Source of the DNA: Trichomonas vaginalis G3 | Taxonomy: Eukaryota > Parabasalia > Trichomonadida > Trichomonadidae | Reading direction: 5' to 3' | Length of the DNA: 64,000 bases | Assembly (NCBI RefSeq): GCF_026262505.1 | Contig: NC_067206.1 | Span: 37,833,660-37,897,659, forward strand | Shown here: in pieces, positions 49,964-57,397 of the stretch | Layout of the letters: every line of letters starts with the position of its first letter | Position numbering within the stretch: the stretch's first letter is position 1 | Translations under genes and position numbers: made by a program | Notes under the pieces: generated by a model | The model's input: the letters and a program-made list of their open reading frames with translations, nothing else | The model's database searches: none | Told to the model about the DNA's origin: nothing

Positions 49964-50991
49964 AACTAAATCCAGAACTTAACGTTCCCAGAAGTTCAAA
50001 CACTTGCTGTTTAATGTATGTTGACCATATAACATTACAAGACCTCATAAAATATCAAGGTGTCAAATGTGAAGTGTTGCAAGGATACTATTACGATGGA
50101 AACAGAGATATTAGAATAAGAGATGAAGTAAAGAAGTTGTTTGAGTTAAGGTTAAAGTATAAGAAAGAAGGAAATCCTTTGCAAGAAAATATAAAGCTCA
50201 TTCTGAACAGTATTTATGGCAAAACTATTCTATCTCCTATTGAGTCAAAAATAACCATAGTAAATGACAAAGATGCTATAAGATATGCAATCAGAAACTA
50301 CAACCATATAGTGAAGTTCGAAGGTTTGGATGGTTCAGATAAAACTATTTTCAAGCTAACGAAAAGCATTTGCAGACACTTTAACTTCTGTCCACTTGGT
50401 GTTAACATTCTGTCTATGTCGAAGAGAATAATGTGTGAAGTATTCTGTACTGCTGAGGACTTAGGAATGGACATCTTTTATAGCGATACCGACAGTATGC
50501 ATCTCTACAATGAAGATATCCCTCGTTTAGCTGAAGAGTTTGAGAAACGTTATGGAAGAGTTCTCATTGGTAAAAACCTTGGTCAATTTCATAGCGACTT
50601 TGCAGAAATCACAAAAGATAAACAAAGTTTAGCATACAAGTCAATATTTTGTGGAAAGAAGACTTACATAGACTTACTCACGAATGATTTAAATGAAGTT
50701 GCATTTCACTGCAGAATGAAAGGCGTGAAGCAAGATGTTATTGCTTTAACCGCTAATGAAATGTTTCCTGACTCTGTTCAGTGTTTCTATGATGAAGATA
50801 AAGGTTTAATGGTTCCGCAAGGAAAATTTGACAAAGACTCTGAGTTCAGTGTTATGAAGTTATATAAAGCACTTTATGACGGTCAAGAGATTGCATTCGA
50901 CTTATGTAAGTCTGCTACACCTGCATTTGAAGAGAAGTTTAACTTTTCTATTCAGACTAAGACTTCATTCATAAGAAAGCTTAAGTTCTGA
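49964..50991 (+). pseudogene. Family-2 copy I pPolB, C-terminal part only (fossil)
   Basis: This is homologous to the last third of the pPolB at 59823-63512. It has NVPRSSNTCC, the motif B region LILNSIYGKTIL, the motif C region FYSDTDSMHLY, then GKNLGQFHSDFAEIT and the C-terminal ending TKTSFIRKLKF. The upstream parts (priming domain, exonuclease, motif A) are absent because the sequence joins a family-1 fragment at about 49963. Confidence 0.88.
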
Positions 50992-51060
50992 GGTCATGAA
51001 TGAGAAAAATAATAAGGTCATTTATTTTGTCAGCAATGAGGTCATTCGTGATAAAAATAA

Positions 51061-51084
51061 GCCGCTAGCGGCAAGGCGAAGCCC
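51061..51084. repeat. Double hairpin in spacer (family-2 copy I)
   Basis: GCCGC(TA)GCGGC at 51061-51072 is followed after 2 nt by GGC(GAA)GCC at 51075-51083. The second arm (GGCGAAGCCCAT) matches that of the double hairpin at 52439-52464, so both belong to one sequence family. Confidence 0.78.
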
Positions 51085-51094
51085 ATGTGGTCAT

Positions 51095-51952
51095 TTACAA
51101 TACTGCGATGGTAGAGTTTAAGAGTTGTGCTTCAATGTAGAGACAGTCCTTATGGTCTGGAGGTAAGAACACTGGGCAGTTATGGTCATGAGTGGAGAAC
51201 ATGTCTATCCAAAACTCACGATTGAAGCCAGTTAATTTATAGTATTTAGGGTTAGGAAGTGGTGAAGTTCTTGTATGACCAATAAACTCATTTTCAACTC
51301 CCTTACTTAAGTTTGAATATAATATAGCTTGCTTTCTATCCCAAATGCCAGGTGTTACAATCTTTGAAAATTCATTTTTCCTCGGAAGCATTGCATCATA
51401 ATTGAAAACATTCTTGAAATCATCACTTGGTTCAGAGATTTGAAATCTTATACGTAATGGATTTTCTTTCTCTTTAGCTACTTCATTGAATGGTGAATAT
51501 ATAACAAACTGACAGTCATGAGTTCCATCTTCATTTTCATTAAATTCATAATGAAAGTCTATAAGTTGTGGCTGACTACCTTCTTCTTTCAGTTGTGCAA
51601 GAAACTCACGTAAAGGCTGTAAAGTTTGTACTTCAATGTTGAACTTTTTCTCGAACATCTCATTAAATGAAATCATACATTGTTGCAATGTTGTATCGTC
51701 TTTAAAGTATTTGTATATGTGAATGTTTTGGGCGCTTAAAGACTGTTCGTCATTTTCTATCTCGACTTGAAGTATAAAGTCAACCTTTCTGAAAGCATGT
51801 GTTATATACATAGATGTTATGCCAATGTACTTCTCTTCATTTATGTTCACAATCCAGTCTGTTGGAAACTTAAACGTTACTCTGTTCCCCTTTATTTTGA
51901 CGTCAGGGTTTTCACTACTGAACGCAACAGATAAAGGTATTTGTCTATACAT
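51095..51952 (-). CDS. Family-2 copy I beta-rich protein, 285 residues (minor capsid candidate)
   Basis: The product starts MYRQIPLSVAFSSENPDVKI in a TAAATG context. It is beta-rich, with strands such as RVTFKFPTDWIVNI and KYIGITSMYITHAF, and an acidic loop near residues 130-145 (YEFNENEDGTHD). Size and strand content suit a penton-like or other minor capsid protein. No diagnostic motif is visible. It lies between the polymerase and the small basic gene, in opposite orientation to the polymerase, and is missing at the matching place in copy II. Looks whole. Confidence 0.5.
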   Translation of the reverse strand: MYRQIPLSVAFSSENPDVKIKGNRVTFKFPTDWIVNINEEKYIGITSMYITHAFRKVDFILQVEIENDEQSLSAQNIHIYKYFKDDTTLQQCMISFNEMFEKKFNIEVQTLQPLREFLAQLKEEGSQPQLIDFHYEFNENEDGTHDCQFVIYSPFNEVAKEKENPLRIRFQISEPSDDFKNVFNYDAMLPRKNEFSKIVTPGIWDRKQAILYSNLSKGVENEFIGHTRTSPLPNPKYYKLTGFNREFWIDMFSTHDHNCPVFLPPDHKDCLYIEAQLLNSTIAVL

Positions 51953-51976
51953 TTAATTCGGATAAAAATAACCCAT

Positions 51977-52237
51977 TTACTCTTTCTTTGCTTCAGCTTC
52001 TTTAGCTTTTGCTTCAGCTTCTTCTCTAGCTTTCTTCGCCAGTAGTCTTGGGTTCTTTTGTCTTCCAGCAGCTAATGCAGCAAGTTGTTTTTCACTAAGT
52101 TTTCTCTTTGGTCTCTCTGGCTTTTGTTCTTGTTTTTGTTCCTTCAGTTCGGATAAAATTTGCTCACGAATTTCTTTCTTCAATGCTTCAACATCTATGA
52201 CCCCTTGGGTCTTGTCCGTAGGGCTTGTCTGAGTCAT
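51977..52237 (-). CDS. Family-2 copy I small basic/helical protein, 86 residues
   Basis: The core RPKRKLSEKQLAALAAGRQK is shared with the 75-residue protein at 59591-59818. It is flanked by a helical N-terminal part (LKKEIREQILSELKEQ) and an alternating Ala/Glu/Lys C-terminal helix. The R-K-L-[ST]-E-K-Q-L-x-A-L-x-x-G-R pattern looks like a short DNA- or RNA-binding helix, but no named family is certain. A double hairpin (52199-52224) lies inside its N-terminal coding part, where copy II has a shorter sequence. Looks whole. Confidence 0.55.
   Translation of the reverse strand: MTQTSPTDKTQGVIDVEALKKEIREQILSELKEQKQEQKPERPKRKLSEKQLAALAAGRQKNPRLLAKKAREEAEAKAKEAEAKKE
52199..52224. repeat. Double hairpin inside the small basic gene (family-2 copy I)
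   Basis: GACCC(CTT)GGGTC at 52199-52211 and GTCC(GTA)GGGC at 52214-52224 are adjacent GC-rich hairpins within coding sequence. The homologous protein of copy II lacks the matching residues. Confidence 0.8.
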
Positions 52238-52283
52238 TTGACTGCAGATAAAAAAACAAAATTAAAACTTTAACCGATGTAAA

Positions 52284-52712
52284 ATGAGCTTGTCAAAATC
52301 AGAGCGAGAGTCTATTATATTAAATGACGCAAGAGGAATACAACATCCTTTCTATTACGTAAGTCAGAGTAAAGATGGTAAAATATACGTAAGAAAAAGA
52401 AAGGTTCCATTAGCGAATGCAGAAAGCGACAACATTAAGGTGCATGGCACCGAGGGCGAAGCCCATATAAAACCTTCTGTTCAAACTGAGCCACCAAAAG
52501 AACAAGAAGAAAAGAAGCCAGATGTACTTTCAATAACGAACCAAGAGCTTATTGCAAAGTTCGTGAATTTCATTGAAAAACAAACCGAGTCAAAGAACCC
52601 TGACCCACCAGTGAAAGAAGTTGAGACAAAAGAGAATGTACAGTTCATTGAAAATGTCAAGAAACAACTTCCACCACGAATACCAAGAAGAAGAGTGAGA
52701 ATAATGAAGTAA
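52284..52712 (+). CDS. Family-2 copy I protein with K-D-G beta-hairpin motif, 142 residues
   Basis: The N-terminal domain starts MSLSKSERESIILNDARGIQ and contains HPFYYVSQSKDGKIYVRKRK, also seen in the homologue at 59107-59556 (HPLYYVCHMKNGSVQVRKRK). A proline- and glutamate-rich linker follows, and the tail is basic (PPRIPRRRVRIMK). It precedes the capsid gene by 27 bp. A virion core or DNA-binding role is possible from the basic tail, but unproven. A double hairpin lies in frame at 52439-52464. Looks whole. Confidence 0.55.
   Translation: MSLSKSERESIILNDARGIQHPFYYVSQSKDGKIYVRKRKVPLANAESDNIKVHGTEGEAHIKPSVQTEPPKEQEEKKPDVLSITNQELIAKFVNFIEKQTESKNPDPPVKEVETKENVQFIENVKKQLPPRIPRRRVRIMK
52439..52464. 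repeat. Double hairpin inside the K-D-G gene (family-2 copy I)
   Basis: GGTGC(ATG)GCACC at 52439-52451 and GGGC(GAA)GCCC at 52454-52464 stand 2 nt apart, in frame, encoding about VHGTEGEAH. The copy II homologue has an Ala/Pro stretch instead. Confidence 0.85.
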
Positions 52713-52739
52713 ATAGATATTTTTATCCGAAGGAAAGAC

Positions 52740-54314
52740 ATGCAGAACGAACAGCTAAACGAATTTACTCCAGCAGAGCATATTCATCAGATTCGCTCAT
52801 ATTTCGATATCATAGACAATGCAGTTCAAATTGGTGACACTAATAGAAAATATTCTGACGCAAAGATTCCATCACAACCTGGAACTGCTAAAGATAACAC
52901 ATGGGTAACATTCAATCTCTCACCTCCTGGTGAAAATATGTTGGACCTTTACAATACATTCATTACGTATAAAATGGAAGGTCAATTTATTGCAGATAAA
53001 GAAATTGGTTCAGGTTCCAATAAAACAAACCCACCAGGATTTTGGATTGGTTTCGATGACGCTTTCTATGCAGTTGCTGGATATCAAATCCTTGCAAATG
53101 GTCGTATCGTATATTCTCAAGACAACGCAAGAGAAGAAGCATATATAACTTCAAACTCACAAACTACCGAACAAATAAAGAAAGTAGATGTTTTCTCAAA
53201 GACTCGACATGAAGATGTATGGAGTCATTCGGGAACATGCAGAACAGGACAAATTGTTAGTGGTCCAATTACAGCAGGAAAATCATTTGATTTTAAGCTT
53301 CGTTTAAGAATTCCTGTTAGAAGATTCCTTCCATTAGAAGCTATTCGATTTATTCCAGCTTTTGCAGGAAACATTCAGCTTAAAGTAAAGTTCAGTAGCG
53401 ACGCCTTACAATGCACATCTATATCTGTAAATGATATCGTTGCTTTCAATCCAACTCTTAAAGTTGCATTTGCTTCAGATTCAAATCCACCAACAAATAA
53501 ATTTGTTCCATGGAATGAACCATTCACTATGATAACGAAGTCAGTAGAAGCTAGTGGAACAGTTACTATTACAACTGTAACCCAGCAACTATTTCGAACA
53601 AAGATGGATTTTAATGAATGTTTTATTCATCCAAAGTCATTCTCTTTAGACCCTAACATTTATACAGAACTTGTAGAACATTATACAAACGAGGCTTTAT
53701 GTTTTCCTGTTAAAGTTATGGATTGGATTCCTATGGACGGTTCATTCTCAAAGAATACAGATAGTTCAAGTGCAACATTTACAGCAGCTTATACGCCTAT
53801 TAATGTTAAAAGTATTTGGGCACTATTTAGAAAGAAAGACAACTATTATGTTAATTTTGAGAACCCTAAGTTTAAATATCTTCAGCTTTCCATGGGAGCT
53901 TATGGAAATATGCCTGCAGAACCTGAAAAACCATATGGACCTGTATTTTATGAAATGGTTGCGAGCGCTTGCAATACAAACAATGATATGATTGGATTTA
54001 ATGAAGATGTTATGAGGTCATTGGTGGATGATGGTAGTGTGGAACATAAATGGGATAGCTATGACAACACACATTTCTTATGTGGTTTTCCAACAGAAGT
54101 GGACTTTTGCTTCCAGCAAGGTCAAACATCTACTGCTCCAATAACATACAAATTGTCTGTTAAAGGACCTATTGAACTAGCAAGTGAAAATGTACCAAAA
54201 CCACTTATTGGATTTATGAGGGATTGTTGCTTTGCCATTCCGGTGCGTGCTAATGGCATCCCCATAATAAGATTAGATGACTATAACTTAGCTGCGGACG
54301 ACAGTGAGGAATAA
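52740..54314 (+). CDS. Family-2 copy I major capsid protein candidate (double jelly-roll type)
   Basis: The product has 524 residues and looks whole. It is beta-rich, with NLSPPGENMLDLYNTFI near residue 62 and LRLRIPVRRFLPLEAIRFIP near 185, followed by AFAGNIQLKVKF. This 'I-P-L...L-P-L...N-x-x-L-x-L' arrangement is typical of the strand pair at the end of the first jelly roll in Polinton, virophage and polinton-like-virus capsid proteins. The homologue in copy II (57398-59086) has 562 residues. Assignment rests on pattern, size and neighbours rather than an exact motif. It follows the K-D-G protein gene closely, suggesting co-regulation. Confidence 0.72.
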   Translation: MQNEQLNEFTPAEHIHQIRSYFDIIDNAVQIGDTNRKYSDAKIPSQPGTAKDNTWVTFNLSPPGENMLDLYNTFITYKMEGQFIADKEIGSGSNKTNPPGFWIGFDDAFYAVAGYQILANGRIVYSQDNAREEAYITSNSQTTEQIKKVDVFSKTRHEDVWSHSGTCRTGQIVSGPITAGKSFDFKLRLRIPVRRFLPLEAIRFIPAFAGNIQLKVKFSSDALQCTSISVNDIVAFNPTLKVAFASDSNPPTNKFVPWNEPFTMITKSVEASGTVTITTVTQQLFRTKMDFNECFIHPKSFSLDPNIYTELVEHYTNEALCFPVKVMDWIPMDGSFSKNTDSSSATFTAAYTPINVKSIWALFRKKDNYYVNFENPKFKYLQLSMGAYGNMPAEPEKPYGPVFYEMVASACNTNNDMIGFNEDVMRSLVDDGSVEHKWDSYDNTHFLCGFPTEVDFCFQQGQTSTAPITYKLSVKGPIELASENVPKPLIGFMRDCCFAIPVRANGIPIIRLDDYNLAADDSEE

Positions 54315-54344
54315 AGGATGAACGTTTATTTTAAAGCTTATAAA

Positions 54345-54813
54345 TGAGTTCTTCATCAAGCTCTCGTGAACCTTCACCATCTATGAAACAAACTTTACCA
54401 AACGATTATGGAGCACCTATTGAATATTTCTTACGAGCTGCACAATGGCAAAGAGCAGTCTCACCAAGGTTAGGTGTTCACCAGCTCCTGTCAAAAATAG
54501 CATTTGGTCAAGTCCTTATATAAGATATGGTCTCCCACTAGGTTTGCTAGCTACAGCAGGAGCAGTTATGATGTTGAAAAGAAATAAAGCAAATGTTGTA
54601 AATAATACTGAAGTAGCTGAAGTTAAACAAACTCCAACACCTTCGCCAAAACCAACGTCAAAACCAACGCCTTCACAAGCAAAACCTTCAATGACTCCTG
54701 AACCTATGGAAGTACAAACTCCTGTTCAAAAGTCAACTCCTAAACCGACTCCAACATTTAAACCAGAACCTACTCCTCAAATAAATCGTAAAACTCCTGC
54801 GTTTCCTTACTGA
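54345..54813 (+). pseudogene. Family-2 copy I membrane protein with proline-rich tail (fossil)
   Basis: The region encodes a serine-rich start (MSSSSSSREPSPSMKQ), then a predicted membrane span YGLPLGLLATAGAVMMLK, a short basic stretch and a long Pro/Thr/Lys-rich tail with T-P-[SK]-P-K-P-T repeats. Such single-span proteins with proline-rich tails occur in virions of related viruses. No family is recognised. It looks broken (about one break). Confidence 0.45.
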
Positions 54814-54883
54814 AAAATAACGTTATTTTTATTTAATATTAAAATTTTTATTTGATTGAAATGACAATAAAGTCACTGAAGCA

Positions 54884-55096
54884 ATGAAACAAAAGTTTTT
54901 GGTAGAATACATTAAATCAGGAACTATTCCAGAAGGTTTTTACATTCATACTATGAAGGATGGTAGAGTTCAGTTTAGAAAGATAAAGCAACCATTAGAT
55001 AGAGAAGGAATTTTGAGAAAGATTAAACTTCATGAGGACAACATTGCTGAACTTAAGAAGAAGTTAGAAGAGTTGGAGAAAGGAAGAGAGTTATAA
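54884..55096 (+). CDS. Family-2 copy I small K-D-G hairpin protein, 70 residues
   Basis: The product starts MKQKFLVEYIKSGTIPEGFY, continues with KDGRVQFRKIKQPL, and ends in a coiled coil (HEDNIAELKKKLEELEKGRE). The beta-hairpin resembles the N-terminal motif of the 142-residue protein at 52284, so the two are probably distant paralogues. Function unknown. Looks whole. Confidence 0.5.
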   Translation: MKQKFLVEYIKSGTIPEGFYIHTMKDGRVQFRKIKQPLDREGILRKIKLHEDNIAELKKKLEELEKGREL

Positions 55097-55113
55097 AGCA
55101 ATGAATTCAACAG

Positions 55114-55160
55114 GGTGAAAAAAACAGGTGAAAAAAGAGGTGAGATTTCACCACTTCACC
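55114..55160. repeat. Short GGTGA/TCACC repeat cluster (family-2 copy I)
   Basis: GGTGA occurs at 55114, 55127 and 55139, each followed by an A-rich or GA stretch, and then TCACC at 55148 and 55156 in inverted form. The core is the same as in the iteron-like arrays of family 1 (GGTGACC). It could be a protein-binding or origin site; this is inference. Confidence 0.4.
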
Positions 55161-55288
55161 TAAATTTATTTTTGTGCTATGTTTTCATACGCGTGAAGGT
55201 AGTAATATCATTTATTTTTAAGTTTATTTTTTTTAAATTATTTTTTATTTTATTTTTATATAAATGACAGAACAAAAATAAAGCATAT

Positions 55289-55723
55289 CTACTCAACAGG
55301 AATGAGACCCTTACTGACTATGTATTCGTTTAATGCTTGATGAAAACAATGGTACATATTATCGTATGGGTATACACAATGTCTGTTTCCATCGTCGTCG
55401 TATATGTAGAGCTCAAATCCAGTCCAACCTTCTTTTGTACAATATGTAGCTTTATTTAAGTATGCATTTATGTAGATAAGGCAATTTTCTTCATCGCTCC
55501 AGAAATAATTTTTGTTCTTTGTTGAAATAGTTTTCGTTCCTCTGCGACCATAAGGAATGTATGCAATGAATTTTGCGTCATATGGGATTGTAATATATTC
55601 GGGGTTTCTTTCATCGTCAATGGGTCTGTCTTTGTTAAAATGCATGTTTCTCAGTTTTACTTGAGTTTTGAATAGTTCACGGAAACGTTCTGGGAAAGAG
55701 TCATAGTAAATGTAGTCGGACAT
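55289..55723 (-). CDS. Family-2 copy I right-end gene, 144 residues
   Basis: The product starts MSDYIYYDSFPERFRELFKT. It is tyrosine- and aspartate-rich with predicted beta strands (IPYDAKFIAYIPYGRRGTKT; FELYIYDDDGNRHCVYPYDN) and a C-terminal helix. I do not recognise it. It lies at the element's right edge, the place where family-1 elements carry variable genes. Looks whole. Confidence 0.5.
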   Translation of the reverse strand: MSDYIYYDSFPERFRELFKTQVKLRNMHFNKDRPIDDERNPEYITIPYDAKFIAYIPYGRRGTKTISTKNKNYFWSDEENCLIYINAYLNKATYCTKEGWTGFELYIYDDDGNRHCVYPYDNMYHCFHQALNEYIVSKGLIPVE

Positions 55724-55922
55724 GTCTTTACAATGAAATAAAAAATTTATAAAAAAAAAAAATAAGGTTATTTTATTTAGTGAGGACGGTAGTGAATTCG
55801 TTAGTGAGTTCGTTAGTGAAGTCGTTTATGTGTCAGATGGTTTTGTAAATATTAAAGGTTAAGTTGGTGTTATGGTTGTGTTGTAAAATATACGTTACCG
55901 GTTTCGTAAAGTGTCAAAACCG

Positions 55923-55967
55923 CTAAGTGGTGTACGGAGGCGCGCAGTGCCTCAGTACACGACTTAG
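55923..55967. repeat. Strong GC-rich 45-nt hairpin
   Basis: CTAAGTGGTGTAC at 55923-55935 pairs with GTACACGACTTAG at 55955-55967 (12 of 13), and inside it GAGGC pairs with GCCTC around the loop GCGCAGT. A second, smaller hairpin CGGTTT/AAACCG lies just upstream (about 55900-55922). Confidence 0.75.
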
Positions 55968-56314
55968 GGATACTAACTATTTTAATATCAAAATTCAATA
56001 AGGAAAACGAAAAAAACAGAATTTTCGAAAAAGTGACACCAACTATTAAAGTTATTTTATTACTAGATTTATTTACAAATTATAAGATAATATCATTAAC
56101 CGAATATATTTTTAATATAAATAAAAAACTTTTTTATACAAAAAATTACAATCAATCGATAAATATTATAAAACATTTATTCCAAAAAGATTAAGTAATA
56201 GGTGGGATCCTGCATATAATATAATTTTATGTCATAAAGCTTACAAATTTTAGATGGACCACAGTGAGAATGTGAGTGGTTAATTTAAATGGTCTGATAA
56301 AGACATCGAAGCTT

Positions 56315-56344
56315 ACTCAACACAGCATGAAGCAGTTTCTAATA
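56315..56344 (+). repeat. 30-bp direct repeat, copy 1
   Basis: The sequence ACTCAACACAGCATGAAGCA continuing GTTTCTAATA recurs exactly at 56468-56497. A partial third copy (GCAGCATGAAGCAGTTTCC) lies near 56438. Confidence 0.85.
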
Positions 56345-56355
56345 CACAATCTTAC

Positions 56356-56411
56356 TAGTGGTGTTTCGGTCGCCAGCGCTCTCATAGGGGTGCTGATTTC
56401 AAAAACCACTA
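56356..56411. ncRNA. Possible structured RNA element (nested stem-loop)
   Basis: An outer stem TAGTGGT / ACCACTA (extended by GTTT/AAAA) encloses an inner stem CAGCGCTC / GGGTGCTG with loop TCATAG, all eight positions pairable when G-T is allowed. It lies between the 30-bp repeats. I cannot name a family. It could equally be a DNA palindrome without transcription. Confidence 0.3.
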
Positions 56412-56467
56412 CTTCAAATTATTCAACAATATTCAATGCAGCATGAAGCAGTTTCCAATTCAACAAT

Positions 56468-56497
56468 ACTCAACACAGCATGAAGCAGTTTCTAATA
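56468..56497 (+). repeat. 30-bp direct repeat, copy 2, adjoining the satellite
   Basis: Exact copy of 56315-56344, 153 bp away; its end runs directly into the 16-bp satellite. Confidence 0.85.
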
Positions 56498-56756
56498 AAT
56501 ATATACATATATAAATATATACATATATAAATATATACATATATAAATATATACATATATAAATATATACATATATAAATATATACATATATAAATATAT
56601 ACATATATAAATATATACATATATAAATATATACATATATAAATATATACATAAATTATATATACTATATATACATATATAAATATATACATATATAAAT
56701 ATATACATATATAAATATATACATATATAAATATATACATATATAAATATATACAT

Positions 56757-56787
<31 letters not shown>

Positions 56788-57254
56788 TAAATATATACAT
56801 ATATAAATATATACATATATAATATATACATATATAAATATATACATATATAAATATATACATATATAAATATATACATATATAAATATATACATATATA
56901 AATATATACATATATAAATATATACATATATAATATATACATATATAAATATATACATATATAAATATATACATATATAAATATATACATATATAAATAT
57001 ATACATATATAAATATATACATATATAAATATATACATATATAAATATATACATATATAAATATATACATATATAAATATATACATATATAAATATATAC
57101 ATATATAAATATATACATATATAAATATATACATATATAAATATATACATATATAAATATATACATATATAAATATATACATATATAAATATATACATAT
57201 ATAAATATATACATATATAAATATATACATATATAAATATATACATATATAAAA
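56494..57254. repeat. AT-rich minisatellite, 16-bp unit, about 47 copies
   Basis: The unit is TATAAATATATACATA, repeated with few changes over 760 bp; occasional 15-bp units and a short pure TA run (about 56766-56780) shift the phase. The unit contains the palindrome-like steps TATATA and ATATAT. The minus strand has no stop in any frame of the unit, producing long but meaningless open frames. Confidence 0.95.
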
Positions 57255-57264
57255 GTACAGTATA

Positions 57265-57310
57265 CATTGTGCGTCGCCTGTAGCCTACAGCTACAGTCAC
57301 CGACACAATG
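57265..57310. repeat. Imperfect 46-bp palindrome beside the satellite
   Basis: CATTGTG at 57265-57271 pairs with CACAATG at 57304-57310; the inner CTGTAG/CTACAG stems nest within. It may mark an element end or a cruciform-forming site. Confidence 0.6.
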
Positions 57311-57397
57311 AAAAAAGTGACAGAAAACTGACACCATACGGGCGCGCATATGTACGCATATATGTGTAAAAATAAACGTTCATATGTAAACTAACCT

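Larger units (their letters stand above)
49964..55740. mobile_element. Polinton family 2, copy I (partial, fossil)
   Basis: From the junction at about 49963 onward the genes belong to a different Polinton type: the C-terminal part of a pPolB, a beta-rich minor protein, a basic small protein, a K-[DN]-G hairpin protein, a capsid protein and several small genes. Gene order matches the inverted copy II at 57398-64000, apart from one gene (51095-51952) that copy II lacks. The left part is missing. The right boundary is uncertain, around 55740. I see no terminal repeat or target duplication. Several genes look whole. Confidence 0.8.
55724..57397. other. Spacer between the two tail-to-tail family-2 copies
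   Basis: This stretch of about 1.7 kb has no supportable gene. It holds a 45-nt hairpin (55923-55967), a structured element of 56 nt (56356-56411) between two copies of a 30-bp repeat (56315 and 56468), a 760-bp satellite with a 16-bp unit (56494-57254), and an imperfect 46-bp palindrome (57265-57310). Some GC-rich patches stand out from the AT-rich surroundings. The element ends of both family-2 copies are probably here but cannot be placed. Confidence 0.7.

Noticed and set aside
56341-56411. Hammerhead ribozyme reading of the structured 56-nt element
   Set aside because: A CTGAT stretch is present but the GAAA core box and the required three-stem layout are not.
56460-57349. Long minus-strand open frames (about 210-285 codons) over the AT-rich satellite
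   Set aside because: They arise because the 16-bp unit lacks stops in all three minus frames; the products are pure Y/I/M/C repeats and three frames are open at once.
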